Below, one piece after another: positions 16,716 to 29,900 of a DNA stretch of 41,623 nucleotides. Position numbers and translations under genes: made by a program. The notes below the pieces were generated by a model. The model worked only from the letters and a program-made list of their open reading frames with translations, had not been told where the DNA came from and made no database searches. Source of the DNA: UCB3 sp964415605 (GTDB lineage Bacteria > Chloroflexota > Anaerolineae > Epilineales > Epilineaceae); the NCBI GenBank assembly GCA_964415605.1, contig CAYQBA010000016.1, forward strand, positions 1-41,623, in the 5' to 3' direction. Numbering within the stretch: the first letter of the stretch is position 1; each line of letters begins with the position of its first letter.

Positions 16716-17791
16716 CGCCGGTGCCACCGCCCCCGCCGATCGACCTCCGCTCCGACACCGTCACGCGGCCGACGCCGGCCATGCGCGCCGCGATGGCGGC
16801 GGCCGACGTCGGCGACGACGTGTTCGGCGAGGACCCCACGGTCAACCGCCTGGAGGCGCTGGCGGCCGAGCGGGTCGGCAAGGCGGCGGGCCTGTTCGTC
16901 GCCAGCGGCACGCAAGGCAACCTCGCGGCGCTGTTGGCCACTTGCGGCCGCGGCGACGAGATCATCCTCGGCGACCAGAGCCACACCTTCGTCTACGAGG
17001 CGGGCGGATCGGCGGCCGTCGGCGGGATCCACCCGCGGCCGGTGGCGACGCGGCCGGACGGCACGCTGGACGTCGAGGTGATCGAGGCCGCGGTGCGCCC
17101 CGACAACGTGCACTTCCCCCCGACGCGGCTGATCTGCCTCGAGAACACCCACAACCGCTGCGGCGGCGCGGCGCTGGCGCCGGCCTACATGGCGGAGGTG
17201 CGCGCGGCGGCCGACCGGCACGGCCTGGCCATCCATCTCGACGGCGCCCGGCTCTTCAACGCGGCGGCGGCGCTGGGCGTGGCGGCGGCCGACCTGGCGC
17301 GCGACGCCGACTCGGTGACGTTTTGCCTTTCGAAGGGGCTCGCGGCGCCGGTGGGGAGCGTGCTGTGCGGCCCGCGGGGCTTCGTGGATCGGGCGCGTCG
17401 GGCGCGCAAGCTGCTCGGCGGCGGCATGCGGCAGGCGGGCGTCATCGCGGCGGCGGGCATCGTGGCGCTGGAGACGATGGTCGACCGGCTCGTGGACGAC
17501 CACGCCAACGCCCGCCGGCTTGCCGACGGCCTGGCGGGGCTGCCGGGCCTCGTGGTGGACCCGGAGCGGGTGGCGACCAACATCGTGATCTTCGAGCTGC
17601 GGCCGGGCGCGGGTTCGCCGGACGGGCTCGTCGCGGCGGTGGCCGAGCGCGGGGTGCGCGTCCTGGCCATCGGCGGGCGCCGCTTGCGGGCGGTGACGCA
17701 CTACGAGGTGTCGGCGGACGACGTCGAGCGCGCGATCGCGGTGTTCGAGGCGGTGCTGCGGGAAGGTGATGGGCGCGGTGCGGGCGGTTGA
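16712..17791 (+). CDS. ltaE: Low-specificity L-threonine aldolase family PLP enzyme
   Basis: A 359-residue fold-type I PLP enzyme that splits L-threonine or allo-threonine to glycine and acetaldehyde. The family N-terminus IDLRSDTVTRPTPAMRAAM, then GDDVFGEDPTVNRLE, GLFVASGTQGNLAAL and GDQSHTFVYEAGG are present. HLDGARLFNAA holds the Asp/Arg that contact PLP, and Lys208 in FCLSKGLAAPVGS is the Schiff-base lysine. GTG 16712 overlaps the gltX stop (GTGA); a second GTG lies at 16721. It ends the minD-minE-SEDS-gltX run, and the promoter of the giant gene begins at its stop codon. Confidence 0.9.
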   Translation: MTPVPPPPPIDLRSDTVTRPTPAMRAAMAAADVGDDVFGEDPTVNRLEALAAERVGKAAGLFVASGTQGNLAALLATCGRGDEIILGDQSHTFVYEAGGSAAVGGIHPRPVATRPDGTLDVEVIEAAVRPDNVHFPPTRLICLENTHNRCGGAALAPAYMAEVRAAADRHGLAIHLDGARLFNAAAALGVAAADLARDADSVTFCLSKGLAAPVGSVLCGPRGFVDRARRARKLLGGGMRQAGVIAAAGIVALETMVDRLVDDHANARRLADGLAGLPGLVVDPERVATNIVIFELRPGAGSPDGLVAAVAERGVRVLAIGGRRLRAVTHYEVSADDVERAIAVFEAVLREGDGRGAGG

Positions 17792-17816
17792 CGGCATCCG
17801 GGCCGGGGAGTAGACT
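17788..17816 (+). promoter_or_regulatory. Promoter of the giant LamG protein gene
   Basis: TTGACG (17788-17793, 5 of 6), a 17-nt spacer and TAGACT (17811-17816, 4 of 6). The -35 box overlaps the aldolase stop codon. Transcription would start near 17823, leaving a leader of about 126 nt before the ATG at 17950. Confidence 0.6.
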
Positions 17817-17949
17817 GCGGCGGCGAGATCGGATCCGCTTGGTCCCCCGCGGGTCGCGGCTGCGTGGCGAAGCCGACGGCCTGACCATCTCCCTCCGGCG
17901 ACGCGCTTCCTAGCCCGTTGCGCCCGGGGGTGACAAGGAGCTCACGCCG

Positions 17950-20900
17950 ATGCCTCCCTCCCCGCGCAGGAAGTCCGCCTGCCGTCTCGTGCTGGCCGCC
18001 AGCCTGCTGGCCGCGATCGCCCTGACCCCGGATGCCCGCGTGGCCGCCGGCCCGGAGTCCGCGCTGCGCTCGGCCTGGCAGCGAGCGACGGATGCCCAAT
18101 CCTACGCGTTCGCCACCCGCTTCACGCAGCGCGACTTCCCGGCGCCGCGCATCGGCAACGCCGGCCGGCACCCCAAGGAACACAGCCTGTACCTGGAGGG
18201 CGAGGTCGGCGGCGGTGGCGAGACGCTGCGGCTCTGGCTCTGGGACGGGGCGGCCGGCGTGGCCGGAGGCGAGTACGACCGCCGGAGCGCCCTGGCGCTG
18301 AAGGTGGAGGACGGGCGGACCTTCACCCGCCGCGAGTCCGGCGCCTGGGAGCCCATCGTCGCGGCATCATCGCTGTTTGCCCCCGGCGGCGACGCGGCGG
18401 CGTTCCTCGAGGCCGCGCGGGGCAGCCGCCGCGTCGATCGCACGCGACGCTCCCTGCCCGGCCATGACACGATCGTCTTCGACCACTACCGCTTCAGCGT
18501 CGACGACGCGGCCCTGACGCGACGGCTGCGCGGCCAGCTCGACCGCGAGATGGCGGCGCGGGGCCGGCTGCCGGCCGGCCTGACGCCCCAGATGGCCGGG
18601 CTCTTCGCCGGCGCCATCGGCCAGGGGCAGGCCTGGGTGGATGGCCAGGGATTCCCGGCCCGGATCCAGATGGACTTCGAGTGGCCGGCGCGCGCCGGCG
18701 GCGAACGGCGCACGGTCTCGATCACGACCGACTTCAAGGCCTTCGAGGGATCCGGGAGCGTGCCGGCGTTCGCCGCGGATCCCGCCGGCTGGCTGCGCGT
18801 CACCTTGGGCCGCGCGCGGGCCGAGGTCGACTGGGGCGGTCTGGGGGAGGGGCTGGCGCTCGCCGTCGCCGGGCTCGCCGGCCTGCTGCTGGCCTGGCAG
18901 CTCCGCCGGCGCGACGCGTACGGCCGGGTCGCGCTGATCCTGGCGGTGGCCGTCGTCGTGCCGCCGGTGGCCACCGTCGTGGAGGCTCGCGAGCGGATCA
19001 GGTCTCGAGAGGCGCTGGCGTGGGCGATGGCGGTGCGGAGGGACCCGGAGCTGGCGCCACCAGCCCCGGTGCCGGAGGCGCCGGCCGTGACCGATGGGGT
19101 GGCTGGGACCGTGGCATCGGACGCTCCGCCCGAGGCCGATGCTCCGGACGCTCCACGCGCGCTGGCCCAGGCGATCGGGGGCGACCGCGACCGCGATGGC
19201 CTGTCGGACACCGAGGAGACCGAGCTGTGCCGGGACCTGCCGGCCACGGCGGCCATCTGCCCCAGCGCCGACAAGGCCGACACCGATGGCGACGGCCTGA
19301 CCGACGGCCAGGAGTACAAGCACCTGGGCACCGACGTCAACGCCGCCGACAGCGATGGCGACGGGCTGGGCGACGGCGTCGAGGTGCGCGGCTTCGGCGG
19401 CGCTTTCAGCGATCCCCTGCAGCCCGACACCGACCGCGACGGCCGTCCCGACGGCGAGGAATGTCCGAGCATGGCCACCGGCGCCTGTCCGGACACGGAC
19501 GGCGACGGCAGCCCGGACCTGTTCGACGACGACAGCGACGGCGACGGCTTCTTCGACACGATCGACTACGCGCCGCGACACCGGACCGAGGTGCTGACCG
19601 CGGACCAGCCCCTGGCGCTGGCGGTCGAGCGCCTCGAGGCCGGCCGCACCGTCTTCGTCGATGTCCAGGTGGCGCCGACCGCCCGCAACCGCCTTGGGCG
19701 CGTCGCCAGCGTGCTGGACTGGCCGACCGGCGACAGCCAGGGCCAGGTGCAGCGGCGCCTCGACGGCAGCTTCGCCGATGCCCTGGGCGCGGACGGCGGC
19801 GGCACCGAGGAGGCCGGCGGCCTGGATGGCGGCGGCGCGCCCAGCGACGCGTATGGCGACATGCGGCTGTTGCCGATGCTGGAGATCGAGATGGCCGGTG
19901 CCGGCGCGCCGCTGCCGCGCCGGCCCGCCGAGGCGGTGTTCCCGCTGGACGCCTACCAGCAGATGGCCGCGGTGCAGCTCATCGACGACGAGAAGGGCGA
20001 GCGGACCCGGGTCTACATCCAGGCGCTCGACCCCACGCCCGGGCGGCGCCACACGATGCGCCTCCTGGGCGGGACCTGCCAGGCGCGCGGCGCCCTGGTC
20101 CACGACTTCGGGACGCTCGTCGCGGGGACAGCCGGCACGCTGCCCGGGCGCCTGGCCAAGTACGCCGACGGGGCGCACGTCCTGGTCGTGGGGGACGACG
20201 GCGGGGAGGAGCAGTGCCTGCCGGTCGTCGCTCTCTTGAAGGGCACCATCGCGCTCTCGCACAGCTTCATGCGCACGCCGCGGCGTCTGGGCACGGCGAC
20301 GCTGGCCCAGCGGGCGGATGGCGCGGGGCTGAGGCTGGACCTCGCGGCCGGCGGCGCCTACGCCGGGCAGCTCATCGCCGGGACCTGCGACCGGCGCGGC
20401 GGCGTCCAGCTCGACCTCGGGGCCCTTGCCAACGGCACGCCCGCGCTGTTGCCCGGCCAGTTCGTCGTCGACCTGGCCGATCGGCGGCACGCGCTGGTCC
20501 TGCGTCAGGAGGGTCGCGAGGTCCTGTGCGCGACCCTTCCCAACGTCGTCAACGGTCCCGCTTCGGAGCGTGAACAGATCGACGATCGCGCGCTCCTGCC
20601 GCACGGCGTCAGCGTGCAGGAGACGGGCACGGACGGCCGCCTCGTGGCCCGGGTGCCGCTGAGCCCGGTCGCCGACGAAGCGAGCGGGCGGGCGGCCGGC
20701 CTTGGCGGCCGGATGGTGTTTGTCGCCGGAGCCGCGGCGCGGATCGACGCAACGGCGCGCCTGGTCTGGCTGGTGCAGGCGCTGACCGACATGTGCGGCG
20801 ACCCGCCGGTCGACTTCATGCCCGGGGCCGCCGAGCAGGCGCGCCTGAAGGCGTGGTGCGCCGAGCACGGCGCCGTCAACCAGGCCCAAATCGTCCATCG

Positions 20901-23900
20901 CTACACCGACGACTGGCGGCTGGCCGGCCTGCGCGTGCGCGAGGACCGGGGCTTGGAAGTGGCCACCATGTACGAGAAGCCGACCGCGCCGCCGGCCGGC
21001 GGCGCGAACCGCGCCACCGGGCCGAGCCCCGAGCTGTTCCTCCTGGCCACGTCCCTGCAGCGCCGCTTCGTCTCCGGGCTCGACTGCGGCCTGGCGACCA
21101 AGGCGTCGGTCTGCGCCCCCGACGGCCAGCGCGACGTCACCGTCGCCGCGATGCCGGCCCTGTACGACCGCGACGCGCCGGCCCCGCCCGGCCACGCCCG
21201 GCTCGGCCTGCAGAACATCGAGGTGTGGCGCGACTCCGCCGCCACCCACGCCGAGCTGCAGCCGCTCCTGCACGGACGCGTGCCCCAGCTCCTGCGGTCG
21301 GAGTTCGGCGGGCCCGGCGCGCCGGCCGCGCCGCTCCTGCTCTTTGCCCGCGAGGAGACGTTCCGCACCCTGCCCTACGGCTCGCCGGGCTACGGCGACG
21401 GCGGCAGCGGCGGCCGGCAGGTCCGCCTGGACTTTGCGCCGGCCGGCCGGCCCGCCATCCAGCCCGTCGTCGTCGCCGCGCTGAGCTGGATGCCGTACCG
21501 GCATGACGCCGCCGCCGATACGTGGGAACCCTATCCCTTCGACGAATACTGGGACCTGCTCTCGGCCGACCTCAAGCAGGCCTTCCCGGCCGGCCCCGAC
21601 GAGGATGCCGAGCTGGAGGCGGCCGGGCGCGCGGCCCTGGCGCAGCTGGTCTACGCCCAGCTCTACCTCGGCCAGTCGCACGTCGTGGCGGCCGAGAATC
21701 GGCCGACCTGGACCGTGGGCGAGGGCACGGTGGTCAACGGCTACAGCGACGAGGACCTGGCCGAGAAGTCCGCCGCCGCGCGCAACGACGCCGGCGTGAT
21801 CAGCAACGGCGGCCTGACGCGGCTCGTGATCGAGCCGCTGGGCAACGAGCTCGGCGCCGACGTCGACTTCTACTACCGCCACGGCGCGCCGCTGCTCCGG
21901 AGCCAGGGCATCAAGCCGCCGCCCCTGCGCAAGGCGTTCTTCACCCTCCTGGGCGACGTCGTCAAGCGCACCAAGGACAACATCGTCACCAGCTACGTCA
22001 AGCACCGGGGCAACGACCGCTGGATGGCGCGCAAGGGCGCCATGGGCGCCGCCATCGCCATCGGCATCGTCGGAGGCATCGGCAGCTACGTCGTGGCGCA
22101 GACCAACGGGCCCCCGGCGGCCGCCCAGGTCATGGCCGGCATGACGCTGGCCTATACCATCGCCGACACCGCCAACAGCCTCTACCAGGCCCTGAAGCCG
22201 GCCAAGGACGCCGCCGGCTTCGTCAAGTCGGCCAGCACGTCCGGGAGCGTCGCCGCGCTGGTGCTCACCGAGCTGGTGGCCTGGGGCGTCCTGATCTACC
22301 GCATCGCCGACGCCGGGATCCTGTTCGCCAGCCTGGAGATGAACAAGATCGTCGCCGATGCCGCCGGGGGGACGGTGGTCGCCATCGCCCTCTTCACCCT
22401 GGCCCTGGCCCATCCCGTCGGCGCCGTGATCTCGGCCGTCATCGGCCTGATCGACGCCGCCATCAACCTGGCCTGCGGCTTTCTGGATCGCGCCCAGCGC
22501 GCGTCGACGGCCGGCGAGATCATCTGCCAGGGACTGACCGGCTGGATGGCCAAGGGCGTGGCCTACGTGATCTACAGCCAGAGCGACATGGTGACGATCA
22601 GCGACCCCTTCCGCACCCACGTCCTGGACCTGCGCACCGCGCTCATGGACCCCGATCGGGGCCTCGTCCCCGACCAAGCGCTGCAGGTGAGCCTGGACCT
22701 GCGCAACACCCTGGGCCTCATCGCCGTGCCCAGCAACCTGGGGGCCCTCTACTGGCACCAGTACACCCCCGAGACCCTGCGCGCCGCCTCCTTCACCTAC
22801 CAGGTGCTGGCCGCCAAGGAGACCGACGAGGCCAAGGAGCTGCACGCCGGCCTGTCCTGGGATGCCCATGCGGCCGAGTGGCAGCCGCTCGACCCCGCCC
22901 ATCCCGACGACGGGCGGGTGACCATCGTCCGGCGCGACGTCGCGGGCACCGTGCGCACGGCGGCCGAGGCCGGCATCAACCGGCCGGCTCCGGCCTTCCT
23001 GGCCGAGGGCTTCGCCATCCCGGTGCAGGAGTGCGTGCTCGTGCCGATCATCCCGCTCGTCCTGCCGGTGCCGGTGCCCGTCTGCTGGAAGCGCGAGCGC
23101 AAGGACACGATCTACACCGAGCTCAACCTGACCTTCGACCTTTTCCCGGCCAGCCTGGACGCCTTCCTCGATCTGCGCGAGAGCGCGCCCAACGGCCCCT
23201 GGGCCCCGGCCTGGGGGCAGGCCGGGGCGCTGAAGCTCCCGCCGCTCGTCGACGCCGACGGCGACGGCCTGCCGTTCGTCGCCGACGCTGCCGACAACGA
23301 CTGGGACCACGACGCCGACGGGCTCTCGGACCTGGCCGAGACCGCGCGCAAGACCGACCCCAACCAGCCCGACGCCGACGGCGACGGCCTGACCGACCCC
23401 GCGGAGCTGGCGCGCGGCACCGACCCGGCGCGGCCGGACTCCGACAACGACGGCGCGTCGGACGGCCAGGAGGTCGCGGGCTGGTCCGTCGTCTACGGCT
23501 TCGGTCCCGGCGGGGCGCCGCTGCGGACGCGTCTGCGCGGCGACCCGCTCGTCGCCGACGGTGACGGCGACGGCATCCCGGACGGGCGCGAGATGGCCCT
23601 GGGCTTCGGCCCGGCGGCCAAGAGCGATGCCACCGCCCTGGTCTACCAGACCGCGCTGGTCGAGCCCGCGGCGCCGATCTTCTACCTGCCGCTGGATGAG
23701 CCGGCGGGCGCCTCGGCCTTCGCCGAGCGCGCCCGGGGCGAGACGGCCACGTGCCGCGCCGTGCCCGACGGCGCCGCGCCGGCCACGTGCCCCGCCGCCG
23801 GCCACGTCGGGCGCTTCGGCAACGCCGCCCACTTCGACGGCCAGGGCGAGCACCTGCGCATCGCGCGCCCCGCCGCCGTCAACCAGCTCAGCCGCAACTA

Positions 23901-26900
23901 CACCGTGTCGATGTGGATCAAGCCCGAGGCGCTCGACCGGACCCAGAGCCTGCTCTTCATGGCCGGGACCGGCGGCGGCTTCGGGCTCTCCCTGGAGTCC
24001 AAGCGGCTGGTGCTGACGCTCAGCGACGGCTACCGGATGTGGGGCGAGGCCAACGCGCTCGCGGCCGGGCGCTGGAACCACCTCGTCGTGGAGATGATCG
24101 ACGCCAACCCGGCGGACCCGGACTTTTACACCTATTTCTATGTCGACGGCCAGATCCTCCTCGACGGGCAGATCAGCGGCCGGCACGTCCCGCGGCCGGG
24201 CCTGAGCGGCGACCTCGTCGTCGGGGCCGCGCTGGATCCCGCCACGGGCGCGCCGCGGCAGCCGTTCGAGGGGCTGGTCGACGAGGTCGTGCTCCAGGAC
24301 TGGGTCGACGCCGGCAACACCGGCAACCCGGCGGCCCTGTATGGCGGCGGCATCAACCTGCAGGACGGCGCGGTCCGGCCCGGGCAGGACGTCGTGGTCG
24401 AGGGGCAGCTCGAGAACGTCCTGCTCAGCCGCACGGCCTACGGCACCCGCTTCGTCGACTTCCCGGCCGGGCTGACGGCGCAGCCGGACGTGACCGCGCC
24501 GTTCCGGCTGCCGCCGCGCTCCACCCAGCCGTCGGTGCTGCGCAGCCGGAGCCCCTTCCGGGTGGCGGCCGAAGCGGCCTCCGGGACCTATCCGCTCCGG
24601 CAGGGGGTCGGCGCGGCCATCGCCACGCCCCCCGAGGCGGTGTGGGCGCCCGCCGACGCCACGCAGATCTTCCGTTGGCCCGGCAGCGCGGATTTCGACG
24701 GCACGTCGGCCATCTTCAGCGAGAACAGCCAGCCGCTCGACCTGAACAACCGCAGCTTCACCCTCTCGGTCTGGATCGCGCCGGACCCGCCCGGCGGCGA
24801 CGGCCGGCGGCGCGGCGTCATGGGTTGGAACGGCGGCGAGGCCGACGGCTTCCCGTACCTCCAGGTCGAGGGCACCACGGTGATCTTCGGCTTCGGCACC
24901 GCCGGCGGCAGCCGCTCGGCGACGTCGTCGGTGCCGCTGCGCCCGTACGGCTGGAACCACGTCGCCGTCGCCTACGACAACGCGACCAAGCTGGCCCACT
25001 TCTACGTCAACGGCCAGGCGGGGACGCCGCGCACGATGACGGCCGCCCCGCGCCACGGGCCCTTCCCGCGCTTCGCCATCGGCCGCTCCAGCGACCGGGC
25101 GAAGCTGACCCTCGGCGAGGTGAAGCTGACGTGCTCGGGCGACGGCGGCGAAGGCGAGTACGACCTTTACAGCCGCGACAGCGTCCCGCCGGTCAGCCAG
25201 TCGTTCGCGGGCACGGCCAGCGACGACGCGCCCAAGGTGCTGGCCACCAACGTCGCCTTCACCGTCGTGGGCAGCGCCACCGTGCAGATGTGCGAGGACG
25301 ACGACGGCGTGCGGTTCGACTGCCTCTCGGGCCGCGACGAGTTCCTGGGCGGCCTGACCGTCAGCAGCAACGAGCCCGGGCGGACGGGCACCGCCATGTG
25401 GTCGACGCGGCCCGGCAAGCCGGCCTGCAGCCAGGAGTGGCTCGAGTACCCGGACACGGCCACGGTCAGCTACACGTTCGAGAACACGTCGCTGCCCTTC
25501 GTCGGCGGCATCAAGGACTTGCGGATCTTCGGCAGCGCGCTGTCGGCGGCGCAGGTCGCCCTGGTGCAGGGCAGCAGCGAGGTCGTGGCCGACTTCCGCT
25601 TCGACGACATTCCCGGCCAGCGTTCCTTCCTGGATTCCGCGGGCTACCACCAGGGCACGTGCGGGCCGGCGCCGGCGACGTGCCCGCAGACGGGCGGGGC
25701 GGGCCGGCGCAACACGGGCCTGTCCTTCGACGGCCAGGACGATTTCGTGCGCGCCGACCAGGTGGCCACCTCGGCGGCCGAAGGCGGCGCGGTGGCGGTC
25801 AGCGCCTGGTTCCGCCCGGCCGGCGACCTGGCCGGCAGCGGCACGGTCTGGTCGTTCCACGACGCCGCCGCCAACAACCGCGCCATGCTGCAGGCCCGGC
25901 GCGAGGCGGGCGGAACCTTCGCGATCTCGTACTACGACGACGGCGTTGGCGCCCGGACCCTCTTCGGCGGCCTGCCGCCGGACACCTGGTACCACGTCGT
26001 GCTCTCCGTCGGCGCCGCGGGCGAGATCACGGCCTTCCTCGGCTATCGGCTCGCCAACGGCGCCGACATGCTGCAGGCAGCGACGCCCATCGGCAGCACG
26101 CGCGCCGCGGCGTTCCCGACGGCGGGCGGCCGCTTCTCGCTGGGGCAGGAGTGGGATGGGGCGGCCACGAGCAACTTCTTCAAGGGCGAGATCGACGAGG
26201 TCCGCGTGCTGCGCCAGGTCCAGGACGACCTCCTGGCCGACCTGCTGTACTACGAGCCGCCCCTGGCGCGCGTTCCGTTCGACGGGCCGTACGTCGGGCT
26301 CGGCGTGCAGCACGACGAGGGCATCGTGAACGACGTAGAGGGCCAGATGGGGCAGGCCGGGGCGTTCGACGGCGCGGACTCGCGCCTGACCATCCGCGTT
26401 CCCGCGCGAGCCAACGGCTTCTTCACGTTCGCCGCCTGGCTGCGCGTCGACACGCCGACCGCGGCGGGCGACCCGGCGGTAAGGCCGATCTACCACGGCC
26501 GCGGCAACGACCTGGGCGGCGGGTTGGTCTTCGGCAAGAACGGCGATGTCGCGTTCTACCTGGACGGTGGCGTGCCGACCCTCACCACGTGCTCCGGCGA
26601 CGGGCAGCGCCACAGCAAGGTCGCGGCGACCGGCACGATCATCCCGCCCAACGTGTGGACCCACGTCCTGGTCACGGGCAGCGACACCGGCCCGGCGATC
26701 TACGTCAACGGCGGCCGGGTGGCGACGCAAGGCGAGTTCCGCAGCCCCGGCAACCTCGAGGTGATCGACATCGGCGCGTCCTTCCTGCCGCCGGCGGCGA
26801 CGCCCTGCGCCGACCGCGGGCGGCAGTACCAGCACTTCTCCGGGCGGATCGACGAGGTGGAGATCTACAACCATGCCCTGTCGCCGGAGGAGATCAGCAC

Positions 26901-29900
26901 CCAGTTCAACCTGCAGAACGCCTGGATCGACGAAGTGCGCACCGATCCGGTGCGCGTCGACCGCGACGCGCCGACGGCGGACCTGAGCCTCGGCGACCCC
27001 TACCTGCCCCTGGCGCCGACGGCGCTCCTCGCCAAGGCCGCCGACGCGACGACGCGGGTCGTGAAGGTGGAGCTGGGCGTGAACGGCGCGAGCTGGGCCG
27101 GCGCGCCCGAGGTGCTGGACGTCGGCGCCGAGCCCGGCACGGCTTGGATGCCCACCTTCACGCCGCTGGCCGGCGGGCCGCACACCCTGCAGCTACGGGC
27201 CATCGACGCGGTCGGCAACCGCGGCCCGGCCAGCGCCCCGCGGACGGTGTACGTCGACGAGCAGCCGCCGGCGATCTCGATCGCCATCGAGGCCGACCTG
27301 ACGCAGCCGATCCGCCTGCGCTCCCGCCCGTCCGCCGACGCGCAGTGGATCCTGCCCATCAAGGGCACGGTCAGCGATCCGAAGATCCTGGGCACGCTGG
27401 TCGACGGCAGCGGCGTCGCGCGGATGTCGCTGTCGCTCGTCGACGCCGCCTCCGGCGAGGTGCTCCCCATCGCCCCGCACCAGACGCCGCGCTTCGGCGG
27501 CGGCGCCTTCGACCTGGACTACATCCTGTACGCCGACGACCCCAGCGGCGAGTACATCGTGCGCGCCGAGGCGGCCGACCGGGTCGGCAACGTCGCGCAG
27601 TACGAGTCGCCCAAGCGGGTGAAGGTCGACAACACCGCGCCGCAATCGCGAGTCGTGGGGGCGCAGGTGCCGTCCCGGCCGCTGGTTGGCGGGATGAATG
27701 GGCTTGTCGCGCGTCCTATCCGACCATCGTCGGCCGATCAGGACCCGCCCCCCTTCCTGCCTGACTTGCTCGACGCGGGCTCGCTGCTGCAGGGGTGGGT
27801 GTCGGATCGGCCGGCAGGCGAGGTCGAGCGGCCGGACGTGGCCGGGGCGGAGGGGGTGGATGTTGCCTTCACGCCCACCTTCCCGCACACGGCGCCCTTC
27901 GACCACCGCGCGCTGCCGGGCAACGTGCTGCTCTACCTGCCGCTGGACGAGCGGCCGTCGGGGGGCGATCAGGCGTTTCGCGACCTCGTCGCCGAGCGTA
28001 CCGCCGCGTGCGCCGGCGCGCGGTGCCCCGAGTCCGGGGTGGCCAGCCGCAACGCCCAGGCCCTGCGGTTCGACGGTCAGGATGATGGCCTGACGCTTGC
28101 ACACGATCCCGCGATCGGTGCACTGGTGTCGGACTACACCTTGGCCGCCTGGATCCTGCCAGAGAGCCTGGAAGGCATCGGCCGCATCGTCTCCAGCCCG
28201 CGCACGGACAACGTCGACGGCTTCAGCTTTGGCCGCAGCGGCAGCGGGCTGCGGCTGACGCATTGGGTCATCCAGGACTACGACACCCGACAGGGCATCT
28301 TGCGGGCCGGCGTCTGGCAGCACGTGGCGGTGCACGTGACGGCGGATCACGACGCCGAGTTCTACGTCAACGGCGTGCTGGTCGAGACCGTCCCGGGGGA
28401 CCAGGCGGCCAGCCCGGACCTCGACAGCCCGCTCCTCGTCGGCACCGCGAGCCAGGACGCGGCCGACGCGGATCGGCAATCCTTCGCCGGCGCCATCGAC
28501 GAGGTGGTGATCGCCCGCGGGCGCATCGCGCCGGCGGACTGGGACCTGGTCTTCGGCATGGGGCCGACCGCGCACCTGCCCTTCGACGACCGCCGCTTCC
28601 TCCCCTGGGAGCCGGTGGCCGACGTCGGCGGCATGGGGGCGGCGGGCAGCTTCCTCAGCGTCCTGCCGGATCCCGCCGCCGGCCGCCACGACGGCCCGGG
28701 CATCGTCGGCGCCGGGGCCCTGGAGCTCACGCCCGACTCCGGCGGCGTCTACCTCTCGCCGCCGCCGGGCGTCCTGCCCCGGGGCGGCGATGCCTTCACC
28801 CTCGCCCTGTGGCTGCGCGACATGGACCGCGGCCGGCTCCGCTACGGCGAGAACGCCATCGCCTTCGCCCCCGGCGAGCTGCTTCACACGTTGGGCTCCG
28901 AAGCGATCGGCGTCGCGGTCGGCGACAGCGGCGGCTGGCACCATCTGGCGTTCGTGTGGGACGAGACGGCGCGCGAGCTGCGGACCTTCGTCGACGGCCA
29001 GCGGGTGCAGCAGAGGGCCGTCGCCGGCGGCTCCGGCCTGGGCGCGGAGAACACGTTCCTGCACCTCGGGCTGCTGGAAGGCAGCCCGGGCTTTGGGGTC
29101 GACGACCTGCGGGTCTACAAGCGCCCCCTGCCGGACCTGGAAGTCGCGGCGCTGGCGCAAGCGCGCTGGCAGCCGGTCCCCGAGCTGGATCCGCGCCGCG
29201 GCGAGTGGTTCAGCCGCGTCCCCGGCGGCCTGGAGGGCTTCTACGGCGTCAGCGCCCGCGGGCGCGACCGCCTGGGCAACGTCGACCCCGAGCCCAAGGC
29301 GGCCTGGCGCGGCTACGTCGACTCCTTGGCCCCGCGCGTCCTCGCCTTCGGCTCGACGCCGGGCGCCGGCGGCATCCGGCACCAGCTCGTGGTGGAAGAC
29401 TTCGGCCTTGACCCGAGCCCCGCCGGCCTGAGCCTGCCCGCCGCCTGCACGCCGGCAAGCACCACGGTCACCTGGACGCCCGTCGGCGCCCCGTGGTACC
29501 GGAGCCTGCTGCAGCTCCCGATCCCGCCGGAACGCGCCGGAGCCGCGGCCGGCGCGCGCGATCGAGCCTACCGCGTGGCGGTCGACTGTCAGGCCGCCTG
29601 GGCGCGGCGCGGTGACCGCTTCCGCGTCTGCGACATCGCCGCCAACTGCATCGACCAGACCTACGACGGACCGGACGTCGGCTCGCCGCCGCCCACGGCC
29701 ACGCCCGGACCGTCGCCCACGCCCGCGCCGACGCTGACCCGCACGCCGCCACCGGGTGCGACGACCGCCGTCCCGTCGTCCACCGCGACGCGCACGCGGA
29801 CGCCGCCGCCGGGGACGACGACCGCGGTCGCCACGTCGCCCGCGACGCCGACGCGCACGCCGACTCCGCATGCCACGACCGCGATGCCGACGACCGCAGT

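Noticed and set aside
18367..27183. 2938-codon open frame on the minus strand, antisense to the giant gene
   Set aside because: Its translation is Arg/Ala/Val/Gly/His-rich with no domains, no signal and no ribosome site. It is the GC3-driven shadow of the plus-strand codons, which show clear LamG and TSP3 motifs.
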